Assembly (NCBI GenBank): GCA_002070755.1
Contig: MWDY01000246.1
Span: 1 to 14,766, forward strand
DNA from: Spirochaetes bacterium ADurb.Bin110
GTDB taxonomy: Bacteria; Spirochaetota; Spirochaetia; Treponematales; Rectinemataceae
DNA length: 14,766 nucleotides
Reading direction: 5' to 3'
Positions 1 to 6,252 of this stretch are shown here, piece after piece (the stretch's first letter is position 1; the number at the start of each line of letters is the position of its first letter). The notes under the pieces are model-generated. The model did no database searches, was not told the DNA's origin, and was given only the letters and a program-made list of their open reading frames with translations. Made by a program: the position numbers and the translations under genes.

Positions 1-694
1 GCAAAAGCCCTCCTCCTCGCTGATAGAGCATGTCTTCGAGAAGACGATGCGCATCCGAAGTGCCTTTTCCTTTCGTGTCCACAGCCCAGCCGCTTGGCAA
101 AGGCTTATTTTCTCTATCGTAGACTTCGATTTTTCCTCTGGTGACAACGGTCGTTGCCATATCGAGTGTGAATATTCGCCCATTATGAGCAGGTATCGAA
201 AATGCAATTGGATTCGTGCCGAACATGGCTTTGCGACCGAACGTAGGTACGCCTAGAGCAGCGGTATTGGTCATGCCGATGCCGATCATATCCTTCCACG
301 CAGCCAACTCGCTGTAGAAGCCTGCAATTCCGAAGTGATTGGAATTGCGCACCGAAGAAAAGGCTGCTCCAGCGACCGTTGCTTTTTCGATAGTTCTAGC
401 CATTGTCCTTTTACTTAAAGAAAGACCCATAGCCCCATTTGCGTCGAGGACAAGTGAAATAGGTGTTTCACGGAGCACAGTGGGCTGAATAGCCCCTTTC
501 ATAATGCCCTTTTGTAAGCCATTCTTATATCTCCATAGACGCCCTACGCCGTGGCTTTCAATTCCGCGAGCATCGGCAGCGACTAAAATCTTGGCTGAAT
601 CTTGAGCCTCATCCTGTGGCATTCCAAGCTTAATAAATACATCAGTACAAAACTTTTCGAGTCTTGCTCGATCTATCCTTATCTTCCGGCTCAT
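1..694 (-). CDS. Ldh_2-family (malate/L-lactate/2,3-diketogulonate) NAD(P)H oxidoreductase, C-terminus cut by window edge
   Basis: I translated this frame by hand; it stays open from an ATG at 694 to the window edge, giving 231 N-terminal residues of a family that is usually about 340. Family landmarks in order are ADARGIESHGV at 40-50 (His48 is the likely catalytic residue), VRNSNHFG at 115-122, a GTNPIAFSIPA block at 159-169 and DMATTVVTRGKI at 178-189. These mark the Ldh_2 dehydrogenases, which reduce or oxidise 2-keto/2-hydroxy acids (malate, ureidoglycolate, 2,3-diketo-L-gulonate) in the cytoplasm. The start is set by GAGGAGG seven bases upstream and by the usual family N-terminus. It overlaps the 3' end of the upstream epimerase gene by 53 bases in another frame, so the two are probably co-transcribed. 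Next to a TRAP carrier, a role in sugar-acid or hydroxy-acid catabolism like E. coli DlgD (YiaK) is plausible. The exact substrate is unknown. Confidence 0.88.
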   Translation of the reverse strand, partial: MSRKIRIDRARLEKFCTDVFIKLGMPQDEAQDSAKILVAADARGIESHGVGRLWRYKNGLQKGIMKGAIQPTVLRETPISLVLDANGAMGLSLSKRTMARTIEKATVAGAAFSSVRNSNHFGIAGFYSELAAWKDMIGIGMTNTAALGVPTFGRKAMFGTNPIAFSIPAHNGRIFTLDMATTVVTRGKIEVYDRENKPLPSGWAVDTKGKGTSDAHRLLEDMLYQRGGGLL

Positions 695-1646
695 CCAGCG
701 CCTCCTCTCTCAAACGCCCCTGCTCTTTCTCATATTCTTCTTCTGCATCAAATGAGATAGAACTCAATCTCAGTATACTGTAATGCGATCCTAATGGAGG
801 AATGTTCAACTGGCAATCCAGGCAGTTTGTAGACTCGATACATATAAACTGGTTCCATGTGCTCAGTATCTCAAGATTTGCTGCACTTGCATCTTCACCT
901 GGATTCCAGAGCACAACTGAATCCATATTCTCTTGTTCAATGCATATTTTTCGATACGCAGCAAGATCCACCAGCTCCAAGCGCTGTGGAGCATGCATAA
1001 AGGCGTGAACAATTTCGCCTTCAAAATAGGCTGGGCCATTCTGCTTTTCCCGGACATCTCCTTTTGTCCTGTCGATGTATTCTAAGCCATCCAATCCCTT
1101 GACCTGACATTTTTGAGGATTTTCTACCTTAAAATATGTATGAAATCCATCTTCACAAACGATCGGCAGGTTTTCGCGATTCTGTATGATAAGCGCCATC
1201 TCGAGCTTTTCCCCAACAATGATTATAATTTTCAATCCAAAATGATAAGGCCATGAATCCGGAAGCGGCTCTTGGCTTTCTGTATTAAGCACAATCTTTG
1301 TTCGGCCATCCCCAAGATCCTCTGCCGATTCCAAATTCCAGAATCTTGTTCTGACAAAACCATGGAGAGGAAGATTATCCATTGTCCTGTGCTTACTGAA
1401 CCATGGAAAACAAATAGGAATCCCTCCGCGGATTGGCGTTCCTTCGCTAAAGCGGCTATAAGGGCTCAGCCATAATAATTCCTTATGATCTTTAGGTTTG
1501 AAACTTGCAATATGAGCTCCATACAAATAAAGAGAGCATTCCGCATATCTATTGCGAATATGGAGAAGAGGGAGCCCTCCTTTCCCTTGTATAACCTCTA
1601 TGGTTCTTGGTAATGCGTAGTTTTGATAATCCTGGATATCCCTCAT
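642..1646 (-). CDS. D-hexose-6-phosphate mutarotase / aldose 1-epimerase-like protein (YeaD type)
   Basis: This 334-residue protein has the galactose-mutarotase fold signature of the glucose-6-phosphate 1-epimerase branch. It shows GAHIASFKPKD at 43-53, IRGGIPICFPWFS at 72-84, LHGFVRTRFWNL at 94-105 (His95), FHTYF at 168-172 (His169), VLWNPG at 245-250 and CIEST at 269-273 (Glu271, the likely general base). Members interconvert alpha and beta anomers of hexoses or hexose phosphates in the cytoplasm. The fold ends near residue 297. The last 35 residues are a highly charged tail, and its final 17 codons overlap the start of the downstream Ldh_2 gene. The ATG has no convincing Shine-Dalgarno site, but no better start precedes the conserved N-terminus. 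It is transcribed divergently from the TRAP operon. Epimerase identity is fairly sure; the physiological sugar is not. Confidence 0.85.
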   Translation of the reverse strand: MRDIQDYQNYALPRTIEVIQGKGGLPLLHIRNRYAECSLYLYGAHIASFKPKDHKELLWLSPYSRFSEGTPIRGGIPICFPWFSKHRTMDNLPLHGFVRTRFWNLESAEDLGDGRTKIVLNTESQEPLPDSWPYHFGLKIIIIVGEKLEMALIIQNRENLPIVCEDGFHTYFKVENPQKCQVKGLDGLEYIDRTKGDVREKQNGPAYFEGEIVHAFMHAPQRLELVDLAAYRKICIEQENMDSVVLWNPGEDASAANLEILSTWNQFICIESTNCLDCQLNIPPLGSHYSILRLSSISFDAEEEYEKEQGRLREEALDEPEDKDRSSKTRKVLY

Positions 1647-1654
1647 TTTTTATC

Positions 1655-1701
1655 TTGACAACCCCTTGAATGATGATATCATCTATCTTAGATATTAGCA
1701 A
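1655..1701. promoter_or_regulatory. Divergent promoter pair sharing a palindromic -10 core (epimerase/TRAP)
   Basis: On the plus strand TTGACA (1655-1660) is followed after 16 bases by TATCAT (1677-1682), which would drive dctP. On the minus strand TTGCTA (complement of 1696-1701) is followed after 17 bases by TATCAT (complement of 1673-1678), which would drive the epimerase gene. Both -10 boxes lie inside the perfect palindrome GATGATATCATC (1672-1683). The elements are seen directly; promoter activity is inferred. Confidence 0.6.
1674..1689. promoter_or_regulatory. Candidate operator TGATATC-N3-TATCTT, copy 1
   Basis: This 16-bp element covers the -10 region of both divergent promoters. 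The 13 fixed positions recur exactly at 6116-6131, upstream of the GntR-family regulator gene. Within it GATA-N5-TATC forms a short dyad. A repressor bound here would block both the TRAP operon and the epimerase/Ldh_2 operon. The link to the GntR protein is inferred from proximity. Confidence 0.5.
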
Positions 1702-1719
1702 GATTCAAGGAGGCTTGAA

Positions 1720-2718
1720 ATGAAAAAGAAATCTATGGTTTTGGTTGTCCTCTTCCTTATCGCCGCTATTCTTCTAGTCTCAGCCCAGACAGAGAAAAAA
1801 TATGTTCTTAAATTCGGGCATGTTTTGACGACACAGGATCCTTACCACGAGGCATTCTTGAAGATGGCTGAAGCAGTATCGGCGAGGACAAACGGCAATC
1901 TAAAAGTCGATGTCTATCCAAGTGCTCAGCTGGGAGTAGAGGAGGATATCCTCGAACAGATCCGGCAAGGGGCGAATATTGGATGGAATACTGATGCAGC
2001 CAGACTCGGCATGTACGTCCCTGCAATCGCAGTTATCAATGCTCCTTACTTTGTCGACAGTCTCGAAGAAGTCAAAAAACTCAATACAATTCCTTCTGTA
2101 GCTGCATGGAAAGCCGAGCTCGAGCGCACTCAAGGAATTAAGATTCTTTCGTTCATGTGGGTCCAGGGCTTCCGTCAGATGATCACCAATAAGCCAATCC
2201 GTAAACCATCGGATCTTGCGGGACTGCGAATAAGAACTCCTCCTGCACCGATCTGGCAGGAATCGGTTCGAGCTATTGGAGCAACGCCCGTTGCAATGGC
2301 TTATGGAGAAATGTATTCAGCTCTACAGACAAAAGCGATCGATGGCCTCGAGTTATCTTTTACTGCTACCGCAAGCGGCAAATTCCAGGAAGTGGCGAAA
2401 TATGCCTGCGAGACAAAGCACATCCTTCTTGTCAATTTCGAGGTTGTCTCTAGTAAATGGTTCAATTCACTGCCCGTAGAATATCAGAAAATCCTCCAGG
2501 AGGAGTGTGATAAGGCTGGGTTGGAAGTCTCCCGGCGCTATCTCGAAGAGATCGATCCGAAAAATGTTGAGGTGCTAAAAGCTGGCGGTATGACTATTAT
2601 TCCCGCAAGTGAAATAGACATGGTTGCCTTTAAGGCCGCAGGCGAGAAAGCATATCAAAAGCTCGACCTGCTTGCAGTGCGAGACCAAGTCTATAAGGAA
2701 CTTGGCAAGAAAAAATAA
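1720..2718 (+). CDS. dctP: TRAP transporter solute-binding protein, DctP family
   Basis: This 332-residue periplasmic binding protein is the extracytoplasmic receptor of a TRAP transporter, which imports organic acids on a sodium or proton gradient without ATP. A signal peptide covers residues 1-22 (basic start, hydrophobic core, then VSA before Gln23). The mature part begins with the family strand YVLKFGHVL. Hallmarks are YPSAQLG at 66-72, the LAGLRIRTP loop at 167-173, whose Arg170 matches the arginine that binds the ligand carboxylate in SiaP-type proteins, and YSALQTKAIDG at 199-209. AAGGAGG six bases before the ATG fixes the start. It is the first gene of dctP-dctQ-dctM-SDR and is followed by a strong stem-loop. 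The conserved arginine argues for a carboxylate ligand such as an aldonate or keto-sugar acid; its identity is not determined. Confidence 0.95.
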   Translation: MKKKSMVLVVLFLIAAILLVSAQTEKKYVLKFGHVLTTQDPYHEAFLKMAEAVSARTNGNLKVDVYPSAQLGVEEDILEQIRQGANIGWNTDAARLGMYVPAIAVINAPYFVDSLEEVKKLNTIPSVAAWKAELERTQGIKILSFMWVQGFRQMITNKPIRKPSDLAGLRIRTPPAPIWQESVRAIGATPVAMAYGEMYSALQTKAIDGLELSFTATASGKFQEVAKYACETKHILLVNFEVVSSKWFNSLPVEYQKILQEECDKAGLEVSRRYLEEIDPKNVEVLKAGGMTIIPASEIDMVAFKAAGEKAYQKLDLLAVRDQVYKELGKKK

Positions 2719-2726
2719 AGTCTGTC

Positions 2727-2780
2727 GAGGCGGCGCTGCCTTCTAGGCAGGCAGCGCCGCCTCAAAAGCGCCGCCTTTTC
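2727..2780 (+). terminator. Strong intercistronic stem-loop after dctP (attenuator or RNA-stabilising)
   Basis: A perfect 14-bp GC-rich stem (2727-2740 pairing with 2750-2763) has a 9-base loop. A second copy of GCGCCGCC at 2768-2775 is followed at once by TTTTCTTTT, so an alternative stem of AGGCGGCGC (2728-2736) with 2768-2776 would end directly on a U-rich run. It lies between dctP and dctQ. Partial termination or 3' end protection would give more binding protein than membrane subunits. Confidence 0.75.
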
Positions 2781-2815
2781 TTTTCATATTCAGATGCAAA
2801 GCAGGAGCCATCCAC

Positions 2816-3286
2816 ATGAAAAAGGTCTATCAATTTATTGGAAAGGCTGAGGTCATAATTTCAGCTACATGCTTCACCATCTCGCTTTTGCTTATATTTT
2901 CTGGTGCTATCGCAAGGACCTTAAGACACCCTCTAAACTGGTCGCAGGATTTGTCGCTTTTTCTTTTCGCATGGGGCGTTTTTCTAAGCGCAGATGCAGC
3001 AATGAGAGCCGATAAGCTTGTAAACATCGATCTGCTCATAAGCCGCTTATCTAAAAATATGCGAAAAATTTTCGCCACGGTTGTCTATGTCATCATTTTC
3101 ATTTTCTTGATCTTTCTATCCTACAATGGCATCAAGCTAAGCATTTTTTCTCGTCGCAGAGTATTTCAGGGTATTCCAGGCTTTAGCTATTCCTGGGTCA
3201 TGATGAGTATTCCTGTTGGATCCGCGTTGCAGATGATCACCATCATTCTCAAGATAAAAAACCTCTATAGAAAGGAAGAGCACTGA
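2816..3286 (+). CDS. dctQ: TRAP transporter small permease, DctQ family
   Basis: This 156-residue membrane protein has four predicted helices, at about 13-35, 44-62, 85-107 and 123-146, as usual for the small TRAP subunit. The stretch WSQDLSLFLFAWGVFLSADA at 42-61, followed by Arg64 and a VNID segment, matches the conserved DctQ region. It pairs with DctM in the inner membrane to form the translocation unit served by DctP. AGGAG eight bases upstream supports the start. Only one base separates its stop codon from the dctM ATG, so the two are translationally linked. Confidence 0.92.
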   Translation: MKKVYQFIGKAEVIISATCFTISLLLIFSGAIARTLRHPLNWSQDLSLFLFAWGVFLSADAAMRADKLVNIDLLISRLSKNMRKIFATVVYVIIFIFLIFLSYNGIKLSIFSRRRVFQGIPGFSYSWVMMSIPVGSALQMITIILKIKNLYRKEEH

Positions 3287-3287
3287 T

Positions 3288-4562
3288 ATGTTAATCGTTG
3301 CAATCTTGCTATTGGTATTTCTTGCTATCGGAATGCCTATCGCTTATGCAATTGGCATCTCTGGCTTCGCTTTCTTTCTTCAGCATCCAGAACTACCTAT
3401 GACAATCATCGCCCAGTTGCCGATATCGCAGACACAAAATTTTACCTTGCTCGCAGTGCCGCTCTTTATCCTTGCGGGTAATCTAATGAACGCCTCTGGT
3501 ATCACAAGTAGGCTCATTAAACTCTCCACAGTGCTCACTGGGCATATGCGAGGAGGCCTGGCACAGGTCAATGTAATGCTGTCGACTCTCATGGGAGGCG
3601 TATCGGGTTCAGCTATAGCGGATGCAGCAATGGAGGCGCGCATTCTCTGCCCCGCCATGATAGAAAAAGGATATTCGCCTGGCTTCACAGCAAACTGCAC
3701 GGCTTGGACTGGCCTCATTACCGCAACGATTCCGCCTGGCGTTGGTATTATCCTCTATGGTGTAACAGGAGAAGTCTCTATTGGAAGGCTCTTTGCCGCG
3801 GGAATATTTGTAGGGATCTTTCTCACGGTGGTATACATGTTCACTGTATGGGTTATTTCGGGGCGCAAGGGTTACAAGGCTGAACGCGCTCGGGCTTCAT
3901 TTCAAGAATGCATGCGGGCTATTGTGGAGAATATTTGGGCTCTGCTCTTCCCTATATTCCTTCTTGTAGGATTGAGAATCGGAATATTTACCCCATCAGA
4001 AGTGGGCTCGTTTGCTTGTGTATATGCAGTTCTCGTAGGCGTCTTCGCCTATAAGGAGCTCACTATAAAAAAGCTGGTGCAGACGCTCGGAGAAAGTGTG
4101 TTGGATGTCGGTGGCATCATGTTCATCATTGCGCTCTCTGGTATTTTTGGCTATGGAATCCCATTCGAGAAGATTCCAGATCTTATTTCCAATACAATCC
4201 TTGGTCTTTCGACTAATCGCTATATTGTCATGTTCATCATACTCTTCATTCTTGTCATCCTTGGAATGTTTATCGATGGGTCAGTAGTCATTCTGCTCTT
4301 TACACCAATATTTCTTCCTCTGGCTGCAAAGGTAGGATGGGATCCAGTGCATTTTGGAATTCTCTTCTGCACCATCATCACCATGGGGAATATGACCCCA
4401 CCAGTAGGTTTGGCCATGAGCGCCGTATGTACTGTGCTAAATGTGCCTATCTCGGAATATATTAAAGATATGTGGCCGTGGTTTTGGGCAACCGTACTTG
4501 CTGTCTCGGTTTTAGTATTCTTCCCTGGCCTAGTGCTTGCATTACCAAGACTGCTTTTCTGA
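3288..4562 (+). CDS. dctM: TRAP transporter large permease, DctM family
   Basis: This 424-residue polytopic protein has the standard length of the DctM/YiaN/SiaQM-M subunit that carries the substrate and coupling ions across the inner membrane. Recognisable blocks are GMPIAYAIGISG at 15-26, FTLLAVPLFILAGNLM at 52-67, GGVSGSAIADAAMEARILCPAM at 103-124 (shown in part: SGSAIADAA), ATIPPG at 146-151, FTPSEVG in the middle and MTPPVGL at about 369-375. It follows dctQ by one base and is followed after 15 bases by the SDR gene, which has its own AGAGGA site. No frameshift or missing block is visible. Confidence 0.95.
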   Translation: MLIVAILLLVFLAIGMPIAYAIGISGFAFFLQHPELPMTIIAQLPISQTQNFTLLAVPLFILAGNLMNASGITSRLIKLSTVLTGHMRGGLAQVNVMLSTLMGGVSGSAIADAAMEARILCPAMIEKGYSPGFTANCTAWTGLITATIPPGVGIILYGVTGEVSIGRLFAAGIFVGIFLTVVYMFTVWVISGRKGYKAERARASFQECMRAIVENIWALLFPIFLLVGLRIGIFTPSEVGSFACVYAVLVGVFAYKELTIKKLVQTLGESVLDVGGIMFIIALSGIFGYGIPFEKIPDLISNTILGLSTNRYIVMFIILFILVILGMFIDGSVVILLFTPIFLPLAAKVGWDPVHFGILFCTIITMGNMTPPVGLAMSAVCTVLNVPISEYIKDMWPWFWATVLAVSVLVFFPGLVLALPRLLF

Positions 4563-4577
4563 GAGCGAGAGGATAAC

Positions 4578-5318
4578 ATGGAACTACAAGGGAAAATCGC
4601 AATAATTACTGGTTCAGCAAGAGGAATCGGCTTGGAGATCGCCAAGACCCTTGCCCGTGAGGGAGCATTCTCTGTTATTGTAGATAGAAGTGGCGCGGAA
4701 GCTGCAGCAATATCCCTGCAAGAAAAGCAATATGGCGCGATGGCTGTTTCGCTCGACATAACGGATATAGATGCAGTGAACAATGCTGTAAAGACAATTA
4801 TAAGCGCAAAAGGCCGAATCGATATTCTTGTCAACAATGCTGGCATTATAGCGCGAGGTAGCATCGTCGATCTCAGCAGAGAGCAATGGTTGCGAGTTAT
4901 GGATGTGAATGTGAATGGTAACTTCTATTTCTGCAAGGCAATCATCCCTTATATGATTCAACAGCATTCGGGAAACATTGTGAATGTAACTTCAATTGCG
5001 GGGAAGATGGGCGATATCACAGCCGCTCCGGTATATGGAACTTCCAAGGGAGCTATCAATACTTTTACAAAATCGCTTGCTCGCCAGCTTGCCGAATATG
5101 GCATCCGAGTCAACGCTGTTGCTCCTCATGCTATCGAAACCAGCATGAGCTCCGAATGGACAACAGAAAAGAGGAAAGAAGTCATAGATGCAATTCCCTT
5201 AAAGAGAATGGGCAAACCCGAAGAGGTAGCGGAGGCTGTTCTATTCCTTGCTTCAGAACGCTCTTCTTTTATCACTGGCGAAATCTTGAATGTGAATGGC
5301 GGGATGCTGATGGACTAA
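4578..5318 (+). CDS. Short-chain dehydrogenase/reductase (classical SDR, FabG/gluconate dehydrogenase-like)
   Basis: This 246-residue protein is a complete classical SDR. It has the nucleotide-binding TGSARGIG at 11-18, Asp36 at the end of strand 2 (which favours NAD(H)), Asp60-Ile61, NNAG at 86-89, Ser139, and YGTSK at 153-157, giving the catalytic Ser139-Tyr153-Lys157. The C-terminal ITGEILNVNGG is also typical. Asn111 completes the tetrad. The usual PG turn after the active site reads PHAIET at 183-188, with His184 in place of glycine. As the last gene of the TRAP operon it probably oxidises or reduces the imported polyol or sugar acid in the cytoplasm. FabG-like fatty-acid synthesis is less likely from the context. 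The substrate is unknown. It ends 12 bases from the stop of the convergent regulator gene. Confidence 0.9.
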   Translation: MELQGKIAIITGSARGIGLEIAKTLAREGAFSVIVDRSGAEAAAISLQEKQYGAMAVSLDITDIDAVNNAVKTIISAKGRIDILVNNAGIIARGSIVDLSREQWLRVMDVNVNGNFYFCKAIIPYMIQQHSGNIVNVTSIAGKMGDITAAPVYGTSKGAINTFTKSLARQLAEYGIRVNAVAPHAIETSMSSEWTTEKRKEVIDAIPLKRMGKPEEVAEAVLFLASERSSFITGEILNVNGGMLMD

Positions 5319-5330
5319 GAATCATCGAGT

Positions 5331-6035
5331 CTAGAATGCCCGCTCGAAAACTTCTTCTTTTTGAGAGGAAAAGAATCGACCGCTTAGAATATTCTGCCTA
5401 TTTATGCGCAAGTGCCGTTCGATGATCTTCACCGCTTCCGAAGAATGGGCTGCCAATGCGTCCACCAGATCGATGTGATCTCTAAAAGTCTGAGAGACAT
5501 TCGGTTCTATGCCGATATCGTATACATAACTCATATTGAGATGTATGTTCAATTCCTTATAGAATTTACTGACAAACTGATTCTCAACCAGATTGCAGAG
5601 CTCTTTGTGGAATTGCCAATCGTGCTTAATGTATTTTCTAAGGTCGATCGGATCTTCTGAGATAGCCGTCTTCATTTCTTCTATTATTTTTCTTAGCACA
5701 TCAAGGCGGGAATTCTCTATAGAGGCATATATAGACTTAACGCTATATATCTCGAGCATCTCTCGGGCGGCGATTGCGTCCAATATCGTCTCTCTTGTTG
5801 GTGTTCTGAGAAGGCACATGGAACGAGGTTTTATTTCCACAATGCCATCTGTTTCGAGCCTCTTTAGCGCCTCTCTTACTGGCATCATGCTGATATTCAG
5901 CTCTTCGGCTAGACGTCTCGTATTGATTGTTTCGCCATATTTCAGTTTTCCATTGCTGATCGAATTGCACAGATAAAGATAGACTTGCTCCGCCAGGCTC
6001 CGCTTTTCGATGATGATATTGTCTGATTCTTCCAT
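5331..6035 (-). CDS. GntR/FadR-subfamily transcriptional regulator (FCD ligand domain)
   Basis: From the chosen start this is a 234-residue regulator. The N-terminal winged helix-turn-helix spans about 13-75, with TRRLAEELNISMMPVREALKRL at 39-60 (recognition segment MPVREAL). The C-terminal all-helical FCD domain holds the usual metal-binding set: Asp139 and His143 in DWQFH, His187, and His208 in ERHL. Such proteins usually repress catabolic operons and release DNA on binding a sugar acid or other organic acid. The frame also opens at an ATG at 6086, but there a GGAGA abuts the start codon. The ATG at 6035 has AAAGGA seven bases upstream and gives the normal family N-terminus. It is convergent to the TRAP operon. 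A motif shared between its upstream region and the TRAP promoter suggests it regulates that cluster and itself. Confidence 0.92.
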   Translation of the reverse strand: MEESDNIIIEKRSLAEQVYLYLCNSISNGKLKYGETINTRRLAEELNISMMPVREALKRLETDGIVEIKPRSMCLLRTPTRETILDAIAAREMLEIYSVKSIYASIENSRLDVLRKIIEEMKTAISEDPIDLRKYIKHDWQFHKELCNLVENQFVSKFYKELNIHLNMSYVYDIGIEPNVSQTFRDHIDLVDALAAHSSEAVKIIERHLRINRQNILSGRFFSSQKEEVFERAF

Positions 6036-6075
6036 TTTCGATTCCTTTCCTGATGATCTTTCTTTACTAAACCAG

Positions 6076-6102
6076 AATATACCCATTCTCCTTTGAAATC
6101 AA
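6076..6102 (-). promoter_or_regulatory. Possible promoter of the GntR-family gene
   Basis: Read on the minus strand, TTGATT (complement of 6097-6102) is followed by TATATT (complement of 6076-6081) with a short 15-base spacer. It would start transcription near 6069, downstream of the ATG at 6086, which favours translation from 6035. The spacing is poor, so this is tentative. Confidence 0.3.
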
Positions 6103-6104
6103 TA

Positions 6105-6131
6105 ATATCAGAAGCTGATATCTATTATCTT
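6105..6131. promoter_or_regulatory. Candidate autoregulatory operator: inverted repeat plus copy 2 of TGATATC-N3-TATCTT
   Basis: ATATCAG (6105-6111) and CTGATAT (6115-6121) form a perfect 7-bp inverted repeat around AAG. Overlapping its right arm is TGATATC-TAT-TATCTT (6116-6131), the same 13 fixed bases seen at 1674-1689. The site lies 70 bp upstream of the chosen regulator start and 122 bp upstream of the MATE gene, so it could affect either gene. Confidence 0.5.
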
Positions 6132-6210
6132 TTTAATTTCGATTTATTACACTACATGGGTGATCTAGCAGGCAATCTGCTTTGCTATGCCGTTATCCCA
6201 TTACAATCTC

Positions 6211-6239
6211 TTGATTAGATTTCAAAAAGAGAATATACA
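6211..6239 (+). promoter_or_regulatory. Possible promoter of the MATE gene
   Basis: TTGATT (6211-6216), a 17-base spacer and TATACA (6234-6239) resemble a sigma-70 promoter. The predicted transcript would start around 6246, only a few bases before the ATG at 6253. Matches are partial (four of six in the -10). Confidence 0.35.
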
Positions 6240-6252
6240 TCTTTCATAATCT

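Noticed and set aside
4220..4864. A 214-codon open frame on the minus strand across the dctM/SDR junction
   Set aside because: It runs opposite to two strongly supported genes, has low-complexity Ser/Ala/Ile-rich composition typical of an antisense shadow, and shows no family motif.
5319..5375. A terminator between the convergent SDR and GntR-family genes
   Set aside because: Only 12 bases separate the stops, and the nearby TTCTTTT/AAAAGAA repeat is inside coding sequence, AT-only in its arms and without a T-run.
6036..6086. Upstream ATG of the GntR-family gene adding 17 residues
   Set aside because: The GGAG sits only one base or so from that ATG and the extra residues precede the normal family N-terminus; the ATG at 6035 has properly spaced AAAGGA. 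Not fully excluded.
6167..6181. Small AGCAG-N5-CTGCT inverted repeat upstream of the MATE gene
   Set aside because: Five-base arms in a 200-base region are expected by chance, and it does not line up with the predicted promoter.
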